Source: an uncultured bacterium
Lineage (GTDB): Bacteria; Cyanobacteriota; Vampirovibrionia; Gastranaerophilales; Gastranaerophilaceae
Direction of reading: 5' to 3'
Length of the DNA: 49,859 bases
Assembly (NCBI GenBank): GCA_902777605.1
Contig: CACYUI010000009.1
Location: 22,261 to 72,119 of the forward strand
Below are positions 35,349-43,874 of the stretch, piece by piece. The notes beneath the pieces are model-generated. The model was not told where the DNA came from. It ran no database searches and saw only the letters and a program-made list of their open reading frames with translations. Position 1 is the first letter of the stretch; each line of letters begins with the position of its first letter. The translations under genes and the position numbers were made by a program.

Positions 35349-35792
35349 CTATTTGACAGACATAGGATAATAAACAAATATAAGGATAAACACTGTAAAC
35401 CATAATAGTATTGTAAGTATGTCAATAATTCTATCCTCTAAACTTAATTTTGAATTTTTAGATAAATCTAAAAAGAAATTATCTGAACAAATAAATCGTA
35501 GTAATGGATTCTCTTTTAGTTTGCTGACATTGATTCTACCAGTGTAGAAAGCTTTGATGAAGTCAAGTAGAAAATGAGGTATCATCAATAAAATGTATGC
35601 TAAGAACAACTGTCCTCCAAACATAATAGGCATAAATTTAATATTGTTCGTTTTGTCATATGGAAATTGATATGCACAATAGTAATATAAAGTTAATATA
35701 GCTGAAATAACTATTGAAACTGCTATACATATATATGGTTTAGAACAAAACCTTAAAACTTGTGTTCTGAAAGACCAGCCGATGCTAGACAA
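35349..35792 (-). CDS. Hypothetical membrane protein, 147 aa
   Basis: No family recognised. Three hydrophobic segments are visible (about 20-42, 57-80 and 123-142), separated by basic loops, suggesting a small integral membrane protein. The open frame begins with TTG at 35792 after a G-rich stretch that could serve as a weak ribosome-binding site; no early ATG exists. Base composition looks like that of its neighbours. It lies alone between the ASKHA gene and proS, flanked on the right by two hairpin repeats. It may be real but is not secure. Confidence 0.45.
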   Translation of the reverse strand: MSSIGWSFRTQVLRFCSKPYICIAVSIVISAILTLYYYCAYQFPYDKTNNIKFMPIMFGGQLFLAYILLMIPHFLLDFIKAFYTGRINVSKLKENPLLRFICSDNFFLDLSKNSKLSLEDRIIDILTILLWFTVFILIFVYYPMSVK

Positions 35793-35898
35793 AAGACAAT
35801 ACCCCCCTTATAACACCGATGAAGTTTATAGAACCATGCAACAAAAATATACTAGCAAATTTATACAATAATTGCAATATTTGTCATTGGGCAGCAGG

Positions 35899-35924
35899 TA
35901 GGTTGGGTGAAACCCAACAATAAC
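35899..35924. repeat. TAGGT/ACAAT hairpin repeat (TTGGGT variant)
   Basis: GTAGG-TTGGGT-GAA-ACCCAA-CAATAAC. It preserves the TAGGT and ACAATA edges of the family with a different pairing arm. A very similar TTGGGT/ACCCAA hairpin is widespread in cyanobacterial and other genomes (recalled, not searched). Confidence 0.7.
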
Positions 35925-35952
35925 TTACATAGAATAACAAAATGTGTAGCAA

Positions 35953-35977
35953 GTAGGGTGCATCGTTTTGATGCACC
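35953..35977. repeat. GTAGG-GTGCATC hairpin repeat
   Basis: GGTGCATC (35957-35964) pairs with GATGCACC (35970-35977) around GTTTT, with GTAG at its foot. This GTAG-plus-palindrome plan is the one used by REP sequences associated with RAYT transposases. Confidence 0.65.
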
Positions 35978-36066
35978 TTTATAATTTTTATATATCAATC
36001 AAACAAACATAATTCATTTGTGTTAGAATAAATGTACTTAAATAGATAAAACGAGGATTTTTAATT

Positions 36067-37809
36067 ATGAAAATGTCAAAATTGTTTGTACAAACCCTTA
36101 GAGAGTTTCCGTCAGATGCGGAGGTTGTTTCTCACAAAATGCTTGTAAGAGCAGGGTTTATAAGAAAACTTACTATGGGTGTGTATAACTACTTACCTCT
36201 AATGTGGAGAGTTTTGAAAAAAGTTGAAAATATAGTTCGTGAAGAAATGGATAGAGCAGGCGCACAAGAACTTTTAATGCCTTTTGTTCAACCCAAAGAA
36301 CTTTGGGAAGAATCAGGCAGATGGGGAGCTTACGGTGCTGAACTTATGCGTCTTACAGACCGCCACGGTCGTGAAATGTGCTTGGGACCAACGCACGAAG
36401 AAATTATTACAGCAATTGCCAGAGATGTGCTTAAGTCATATAAACAATTGCCTGTAAACTTGTACCAAATTCAATCAAAATTCAGAGATGAAAGAAGACC
36501 TCGTTTCGGGCTTTTAAGAGGTCGTGAATTTATTATGAAAGATGCTTATTCTTTCTCAACTTCTCAGGAAGAACTTGAAAAAGAATACCAAAATATGTGG
36601 AATGCTTATACTCGTATTTTTAACAGATGCGGACTTGACACAAAGGCAGTTCAATCCGACTCAGGTGCTATAGGCGGAAGTGTAAGCCACGAATTTATGG
36701 TAATTACAGATACTGATGCAGGTGAAAATGATGTTTTCTATTGTGATTGCGATTATGCAGCAAACTCAAACCACGCAACATCAAAACTTCCCGATGCAAA
36801 AATTATTGGAGATTGGAATGAGGCTAAGGAGATTGATACTCCGAATACTCATTCAATCGAAGAATTGTGTGAATTTTTGAAAATTCCTGCAACGGTTATC
36901 GTTAAGACTCTTGTTTATATAGTTGATAAAAAGCCTGTATTAGCACTAATAAGAGCTGATAGACAAGTTGAAGAAACAAAACTTATGAACTCGGTTGGCG
37001 GAACTGATATCCGCATAGCAACCGCAGGCGAAATTGAAGAAATGATGGCAGTAAACGGATTTGATTCTGAAAAAGGATTTATCGGCCCTAAAGGACTTAA
37101 AGAGTACAACGGTTTCCCTGTTACGGTTGTAGCTGATGAAACAGTTAAGGATATGAAAAATTTTGTAATAGGTATTAATAAAAAAGATAAACACGGTGTA
37201 GGTTATAACTGGGGAAAAGAAGTTGAATTACCTGAAACCATTACTGATATCAGACTTGCAGAAGCGGGTGATTTATGTCCTGTTTGCGGAAAACCGTTGA
37301 AGGTTACAAGAGGAATTGAAGTCGGTAATATTTTCCAACTCGGTACAAAGTATTCTAAACCTATGAATGCGGTTTATCTTGACCAAAACGGAAAATCTCA
37401 GCCGTATATTATGGGATGCTATGGTATAGGTATTTCAAGAACAGCAGCTGCAGCAGTTGAGGCACACCACGATGAACATGGTATCAAATGGCCTTTAGCA
37501 ATTGCTCCTTACCATGTTGTTGTAATACCTGTAAGCACAAAAGACGAATTACAGATGAAGGTTGCAAACGACATTTATCAAACGCTTATTAAACACGGTG
37601 TTGAAGCAGTACTTGATGATAGAGATGAGCGTGCCGGCGTAAAATTTAAAGATGCTGACCTAATAGGTTTTCCATACAGAATTACTGTTGGAAAAACAAT
37701 AACTGACGGACTAGTAGAATTCAAGGTAAGAGAAAGTGAAGAACTTTCTAATATCAAGCCTGAAGAAGCAGCTGAAATCGTAATAACGGCAGTACATGAA
37801 TTGAAATAA
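36067..37809 (+). CDS. proS: Prolyl-tRNA synthetase (bacterial type)
   Basis: Class II aminoacyl-tRNA synthetase. Motif 2 and its surroundings read RFGLLRGREFIMKDAYSF; motif 3 is in GCYGIGISRT. Between them lies the YbaK-like editing insertion (about 225-390), which places it in the long bacterial ProS group. 580 aa compares well with the usual 570 or so. GAGG precedes the ATG at 36067; a second ATG two codons later is also possible. Followed by an imperfect terminator hairpin shared with emrA. Confidence 0.97.
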   Translation: MKMSKLFVQTLREFPSDAEVVSHKMLVRAGFIRKLTMGVYNYLPLMWRVLKKVENIVREEMDRAGAQELLMPFVQPKELWEESGRWGAYGAELMRLTDRHGREMCLGPTHEEIITAIARDVLKSYKQLPVNLYQIQSKFRDERRPRFGLLRGREFIMKDAYSFSTSQEELEKEYQNMWNAYTRIFNRCGLDTKAVQSDSGAIGGSVSHEFMVITDTDAGENDVFYCDCDYAANSNHATSKLPDAKIIGDWNEAKEIDTPNTHSIEELCEFLKIPATVIVKTLVYIVDKKPVLALIRADRQVEETKLMNSVGGTDIRIATAGEIEEMMAVNGFDSEKGFIGPKGLKEYNGFPVTVVADETVKDMKNFVIGINKKDKHGVGYNWGKEVELPETITDIRLAEAGDLCPVCGKPLKVTRGIEVGNIFQLGTKYSKPMNAVYLDQNGKSQPYIMGCYGIGISRTAAAAVEAHHDEHGIKWPLAIAPYHVVVIPVSTKDELQMKVANDIYQTLIKHGVEAVLDDRDERAGVKFKDADLIGFPYRITVGKTITDGLVEFKVRESEELSNIKPEEAAEIVITAVHELK

Positions 37810-37853
37810 AAAGTTGTAACTCAGGCTTTGTCTTACAATAATTTTACCAATAT

Positions 37854-37882
37854 AAAAGGCAGGAATAAAAATCCCGCCTTTT
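37854..37882. terminator. Bidirectional terminator between proS and emrA-like gene
   Basis: AAAAGGC (37854-37860) pairs with GCCTTTT (37876-37882), extended inwards by GGA/TCC after one mismatch. The loop is A-rich. The layout serves both convergent genes. Confidence 0.7.
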
Positions 37883-37899
37883 GTATATTAATGGTATAA

Positions 37900-38952
37900 C
37901 TATTCTTTATCTTGGTTTACCTCTTTATTTACCCCTGCCCCTTCGCTGCCTCTGATTTTAACTTTCGGAACAACTGACATTCCGGGGATGATTGCATATT
38001 CTTCAGGATCAATTTTTTCGGTAAATACAATCTTAACAGGAATTCTTTGAACAATTTTTACAAAAGAACCAACGGCATTTTCAGGCGGGAACAAGCTTGA
38101 TTTTGCACCGGAAGCTCTTTGGATACTGTCGATTTTTCCTTTAAAAACTTTGTGAGGGTATGTGTCAATTTTTATATCAACAGGCATGCCTTTTTTCATT
38201 TTTTCCAATTGTGTTTCTTTAAAGTTAGCTACAACCCAAACATCATGCGGAACAATTACAAACAATGGAGAACCCGGTTGAACCATCATACCAACTTCAA
38301 CTCTTTTGTTAGAAACGGTTCCGTCAATCGGAGCTTTGATTTCAGTGTATTCATAAGCAAGCTCTGCAGCTTTTTTCTGTGCTTTTAGAACATTCAATTC
38401 AGCATCTGCAACTTTTGAACTGTTGTCGGGATTTGATGAGAAAATTGATTGTTCTGCAGAAGTTTGTTTAGCTTGAACACCTTCCAAAGTAGTCTTTGCT
38501 CTATCAAGTGTTTGTTTTGAAACGGCGCCTGCTTGATAAAGTTTTTCATATCTTTCAACATCTTTTTGTGCAAGTGAAATTTCAGAATTTGCAGCGTTTA
38601 ATGTTGCATGAGCATTTTGTTGGTTAAGTATTGCTCTTTCATAAGCTGCGGTAGCTTGGTCAACTTTTACTTGATAGTCAACTCTGTCAATTACCGCAAC
38701 AACTTGACCTGCTTTAACAGGCTGATTGTCTTCAACTAGCACTTTTACAATTTGACCTGAAACTTTTGGAGAAACCGAAACGGTTGTTGTTTCTACATAA
38801 GCATCATCAGTTGATTCGTAACCTAACATATCATAAATAAAATACACACCAACAATAACCAATAATACTGTCAAAAAGATAAATAAATATCTTTTCTTAA
38901 CAGGTAATTTTTTTATACCTTTTTCTTCTTCCATTCTGTTTTCGTCACTCAT
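37900..38952 (-). CDS. EmrA/HlyD-type membrane-fusion protein
   Basis: Periplasmic adaptor linking an inner-membrane efflux pump to TolC. It has a short cytosolic N-tail, one membrane helix (about 22-45), a split lipoyl/barrel-sandwich domain (about 55-85 and 195-230), and a long alpha-hairpin of 65-70 residues rich in Ala/Gln with coiled-coil character. The 350-aa length fits EmrA. The C-terminus reads GSEGAGVNKE, encoded by GGGGCAGGGGTAAAT, an apparent G-rich repeat insertion. No EmrB-type transporter follows. It is 11 bp downstream of marR, so both probably form one operon. Confidence 0.9.
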   Translation of the reverse strand: MSDENRMEEEKGIKKLPVKKRYLFIFLTVLLVIVGVYFIYDMLGYESTDDAYVETTTVSVSPKVSGQIVKVLVEDNQPVKAGQVVAVIDRVDYQVKVDQATAAYERAILNQQNAHATLNAANSEISLAQKDVERYEKLYQAGAVSKQTLDRAKTTLEGVQAKQTSAEQSIFSSNPDNSSKVADAELNVLKAQKKAAELAYEYTEIKAPIDGTVSNKRVEVGMMVQPGSPLFVIVPHDVWVVANFKETQLEKMKKGMPVDIKIDTYPHKVFKGKIDSIQRASGAKSSLFPPENAVGSFVKIVQRIPVKIVFTEKIDPEEYAIIPGMSVVPKVKIRGSEGAGVNKEVNQDKE

Positions 38953-38963
38953 TATCTTTTCCT

Positions 38964-39458
38964 TTATATCTGTATACTTACTGTTTCATTCAACATTTTT
39001 CTTAAATCTTGTAATAAATCTTTAACCAGCGCCAAATCGCTGTTTGCTATTTTTTCTTTAACTTGCCTGTAGTGAGGTCTGATTTTTGAAATAACTTCTT
39101 CTACCTTTTGAGCTCCTTCTTCGGTAATTTCTATGATTTTTACAGGTCTGTTGTTTTTCATTGAAAGTTTGCGTGTGATAAGATTTTTCCCTTCCAAAGT
39201 ATCCAATAATTTTCCTGTGTTTGCTCTATCTCTTAGTATAAGTTTAGCTAAATCTCTCTGACATAATTCTTTGTGAGAATTACAAATATCAAGGATTGCG
39301 AATTCATCAACGCTCATACCCATATTATACTCTTCAAATACCTGTTGACCTAAAAGCTTACAATATCTTGCAGTCAACTCTATTTGATAAAAAATAGTAT
39401 CAGTATAATGTTCTTTCAAAACAAATCCTCTGTTCAGTGTATGTTTTTTTTGCAACAT
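38964..39458 (-). CDS. MarR-family transcriptional regulator
   Basis: Winged-helix dimeric repressor of 164 aa. The DNA-recognition helix region reads LCQRDLAKLILRDRANTGKLLDTLEGKNLI, and the wing follows as RKLSMKNNRPVKIIEITEEG. MarR proteins of efflux operons usually repress their own operon until a toxic ligand binds. Two interlocking palindromes cover its own start codon and lie between it and the divergent tolC gene, a strong hint of autoregulation. No Shine-Dalgarno sequence is evident. Confidence 0.92.
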   Translation of the reverse strand: MLQKKHTLNRGFVLKEHYTDTIFYQIELTARYCKLLGQQVFEEYNMGMSVDEFAILDICNSHKELCQRDLAKLILRDRANTGKLLDTLEGKNLITRKLSMKNNRPVKIIEITEEGAQKVEEVISKIRPHYRQVKEKIANSDLALVKDLLQDLRKMLNETVSIQI

Positions 39459-39474
39459 GTTGCAAATGCAACAT
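39450..39474. promoter_or_regulatory. Interlocking palindromic operator, probably for MarR
   Basis: Two perfect palindromes overlap: TTGCAACATGTTGCAA (39450-39465) and ATGTTGCAAATGCAACAT (39457-39474). They share the middle half-site. The marR start codon lies within the first, and the second abuts the predicted -10 of marR. Symmetric TTGCAA-type sites are common MarR-family operators. Confidence 0.75.
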
Positions 39475-39488
39475 ATTTATGTTATCAT
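39460..39488 (+). promoter_or_regulatory. Putative tolC promoter within the operator
   Basis: TTGCAA (39460-39465), a 17-bp spacer and TATCAT (39483-39488). The -35 hexamer would be inside the operator, so MarR binding should block it. Confidence 0.45.
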
Positions 39489-39508
39489 TCCTAGTATAAA
39501 AAATCAAG
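39479..39508 (-). promoter_or_regulatory. Putative marR promoter
   Basis: Read on the minus strand: TTGATT, a 17-bp spacer and TAACAT, the latter ending a few bases before the palindromes. The operator would overlap the transcription start. Confidence 0.5.
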
Positions 39509-39596
39509 GGGGTAAATAAGCAGGTAAATGCACAAGGCTTATTTTAAAACAACCGAATTGATGTAAAAATTTTTAATTTTAAATATAAGGATAATT

Positions 39597-41021
39597 ATGA
39601 AAAAGAAATTATTAGCGCTAACATTATTGATATCATTTTTGGGAACAAACTCAGTATCGGCAGCTTTGTTTAATAAAAAAACTCCTGTCTTGAATGCGGG
39701 AACAGAACAAAATGTCAGCAAAAACGATAAATATAACGGAAAATATAATTTTAAGACAGAAAAAATTAAACCACAAAAAAACAAATACGAATATGTAAAT
39801 ATGGAGTGGTGGAAACAGTTTAATGATGAATACTTGAACGATTATATTGTAAGAGCCGTTGAAAACAATAAAGACCTTAAAATGGCATCTTTGGTAATTG
39901 ATGAATATTATCAAAATGTTAGAATGCAAAGGTCAAATGAATTGCCGGCTATAGCAGCGGGATTTGTTCCGGGGTATGGTCATGCTTTTGGTCAAACAAG
40001 CGGAAACTTTGGTGTTCCTATTATTGCAAGCTATGAACTTGATTTGTGGGGCAAAAACCACAACAAAACGACAAGTGTAAGAAAACTTTATGAAGCATCA
40101 ATTTTGGATGAGCAGGCTGCATATATAGCAATCGCATCAGCAGTCGGTTCGGTTTATGTAAGTATAGTGAAACTTGATGCGTTGATAGATTTACAGGAAG
40201 AAATTGTAAGTTTGAGAAAAGAAATTGCAGATATAATGCAGGTTTCAAACAATGAAGGTATTGTTTCAACTTCTGATTTGGTTAAAGCAAATAAGGCATA
40301 TATAGTCGGAACAACAGACCTTGTAGATTTGAAAAAAGAAAGAACAAAACTGCTTCATCAACTTGCCGTATTGGTAGGTGACAGCCCAAACAATATTGAA
40401 GAATATAAAAGAACTGATTATCACAGCTTTGCTTTTTCAGGCGAAATTCCTGAAACAGTAAGTTCTGAAATTGTAATGAAACGCCCTGATTATTTGAAAG
40501 CAGAAAAAATGCTTGAAAAAGCAGGAATTGATGTTAGAGTAGCAAGAAAAGAAATGTTCCCAAAGATTAATCTTGGCGGCTTATTGTTCTTTAATAACAA
40601 ATATTTTAGTAGTATGTTTACAACTTCAAACATGATATGGGGATTTGGCGGCGGAATTATTCAACCTCTGTTCCAAGGTTTTGCCCTTACCGCTAATTTG
40701 AAAGCCAAGAAAATTGCTTATGAAAGAAGTCTTAAAAACTATGAAAAGATTAACTTAACTTCTATGCAAGAGGTTAATGACACATTAGTTTCAGTAAACA
40801 TGGACAAAGACAAACTTGCTAAGCAAAAAGAAATTCAAAGACTTGAACAAGAAGATTTTAAAATGACTCAACTCAAATATGACGAAGGAGTTATAGCAAA
40901 ACTTGATTTAGATCAACAGCAAGAAAATCTTTTGTCGGTTCAAAAAATGGTATATGTAACTGAATATGGCTGCATGATTGATTATATTAATTTCTATAAA
41001 GCAGTAGCTGCACAAGTTTAA
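39597..41021 (+). CDS. TolC/NodT-family outer-membrane efflux protein
   Basis: A signal peptide (about 1-22, ending SVSA, no lipobox cysteine) precedes two outer-membrane-efflux repeats. WWKQFNDEYLNDYI (67-80) followed by AVENNKDLKMA is the characteristic start of the NodT/OprM-like group. Long helical coiled-coil segments appear around 150-260 and 365-430. The 474-aa length is typical. It is divergent from marR-emrA and likely co-regulated through the shared operator. It implies that the cell has an outer membrane. Confidence 0.93.
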   Translation: MKKKLLALTLLISFLGTNSVSAALFNKKTPVLNAGTEQNVSKNDKYNGKYNFKTEKIKPQKNKYEYVNMEWWKQFNDEYLNDYIVRAVENNKDLKMASLVIDEYYQNVRMQRSNELPAIAAGFVPGYGHAFGQTSGNFGVPIIASYELDLWGKNHNKTTSVRKLYEASILDEQAAYIAIASAVGSVYVSIVKLDALIDLQEEIVSLRKEIADIMQVSNNEGIVSTSDLVKANKAYIVGTTDLVDLKKERTKLLHQLAVLVGDSPNNIEEYKRTDYHSFAFSGEIPETVSSEIVMKRPDYLKAEKMLEKAGIDVRVARKEMFPKINLGGLLFFNNKYFSSMFTTSNMIWGFGGGIIQPLFQGFALTANLKAKKIAYERSLKNYEKINLTSMQEVNDTLVSVNMDKDKLAKQKEIQRLEQEDFKMTQLKYDEGVIAKLDLDQQQENLLSVQKMVYVTEYGCMIDYINFYKAVAAQV

Positions 41022-41044
41022 ATTTTGAAGAAACATTATTTAGC

Positions 41045-41102
41045 AAATTCTAGCGAATTTAGCAAACGCTAAAAAATTCTAGCGAACTTAGCGAACGCTA
41101 AA
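41045..41102. repeat. Two 29-bp tandem repeats
   Basis: Units 41045-41073 and 41074-41102 are adjacent and differ at two positions only. Each contains TAGCGAA, a TTAGC box and an AACGCTAAA end, and each can fold on itself through TTAGC/GCTAA pairing. Confidence 0.85.
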
Positions 41103-41129
41103 TTCGCTAAGCATAATGTAAATGTAAAA

Positions 41130-41162
41130 GTTAAAGTTAATGTTAATGTTAATGTTAATGTT
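41130..41162. repeat. GTTAAT hexamer microsatellite
   Basis: GTTAAA followed by four perfect GTTAAT units and GTT. Non-coding, between tolC and dnaK. Slippage here could vary spacing but no gene is placed in or out of frame. Confidence 0.9.
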
Positions 41163-41213
41163 CTCTCTCTCTAATGTAGAGGAAGAGGACATTTTTTGAG
41201 AGAAGAGAGAGAA
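41161..41213. terminator. Inverted repeat / possible tolC terminator
   Basis: An outer CT/GA stem (TTCTCTCTCT with its complement near 41204-41213) encloses AATGT (41174-41178) and ACATT (41189-41193) with TTTTTT after the inner stem. The inner hairpin could terminate tolC; the whole could form a cruciform. Confidence 0.5.
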
Positions 41214-41292
41214 ATATTAATTTTTTGTTTATTTTTTAATGTTTTCTTGAAATAGGTGGTTTAATGATAGTGTGAAAAAGTAAAAAAAATAA

Positions 41293-43157
<1,865 letters not shown>

Positions 43158-43194
43158 GATAATCATTGACAATACTCCCGCCGGAAAAACTTTT

Positions 43195-43226
43195 AAAAGA
43201 GCGATGTTTTTAATATCGCTCTTTTT
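43195..43226 (+). terminator. dnaK terminator
   Basis: AGAGCGAT (43198-43205) pairs with ATCGCTCT (43215-43222) around a 9-nt loop, extended by A/T pairs and followed by TTTTT. A textbook intrinsic terminator 50 bp after the dnaK stop. Confidence 0.9.
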
Positions 43227-43245
43227 GTGTATATAACAACTTTTT

Positions 43246-43278
43246 CCCTCTCCATTAGGGGAGGGTTAGGGAGGGGGC
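43246..43278. repeat. C/G-rich hairpin repeat (CCCTC family)
   Basis: CCCTCTCC-ATTA-GGGGAGGG with one wobble, followed by TTAGGGAGGGGG. Resembles the copies at 16426, 24519 and 26125. Confidence 0.65.
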
Positions 43279-43314
43279 TAAGTAACTTTTTCATTCTCGG
43301 AGTGTTTGATTGTG

Positions 43315-43347
43315 TTATTGTCAGGTAGAACCTGACCTACATTTGCT
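43315..43347. repeat. TAGGT/ACAAT hairpin repeat (reverse orientation)
   Basis: Near-perfect copy of 21327-21359: GTCAGGT-AGA-ACCTGAC then CTACATTTGCT. Lies between convergent dnaK and a hypothetical gene. Confidence 0.75.
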
Positions 43348-43381
43348 GTATAGTTTCTTTTAAATAAAATTAGAAAATGTT

Positions 43382-43786
43382 TTAAAACGGTGTTATATAT
43401 CCAATACTTATTTCTACTATTTTATCAAAATAACTTTCGCATTTTTTATCTAAATTTGATTTATTTTTTTGAATTGCATTCAAGTTTTTATCTTCAAAAG
43501 TTCCCTTTTTCTTTATATTATTCATTTCTTTTAAAAGTTTCATTTTATAAAATTTTATTATACCTAATTTTTTCTTTAAATATTTTTGAATGCTCCCACC
43601 GCCTTCAACAGAATTCATTTGTGATTCCAGTTCCAACATTTCAATATCTGCTTGTTTCATCATTGTTCTAATTTTTTCTATACCGGTAATAGCTTCCTTA
43701 GAAAGTCTTGGAGTTCCGCTGTATTGACTCTTGGGAACTAATCCTGTGAAATTGAACCTGTTGTCAGAAATGCCGAATATTTTCAT
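43382..43786 (-). CDS. Hypothetical protein, 134 aa, Lys-rich helical
   Basis: No family recognised. After a short N-terminal segment (MKIFGISDNRFNFTG) the protein is mostly charged helix with many lysines and possible coiled coil (about 30-125). There is no signal peptide or membrane segment. The ATG at 43786 has AAGGA about 9 nt upstream, which supports it being a real gene. It is separated from recG by 88 bp on the same strand and could share its transcript or stand alone. Confidence 0.55.
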   Translation of the reverse strand: MKIFGISDNRFNFTGLVPKSQYSGTPRLSKEAITGIEKIRTMMKQADIEMLELESQMNSVEGGGSIQKYLKKKLGIIKFYKMKLLKEMNNIKKKGTFEDKNLNAIQKNKSNLDKKCESYFDKIVEISIGYITPF

Positions 43787-43874
43787 ACAAAAAATCCTTT
43801 ACAATTTATAAATCTTACACAGTAGTATAAAACTCCTAAAATAAAAATTTGCTATTTGTTTTTGCGCTTTAATG

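Noticed and set aside
41045..41102. Possible start of a CRISPR array (two 29-bp repeats)
   Set aside because: The two units are directly adjacent with no spacers and no cas genes are nearby.
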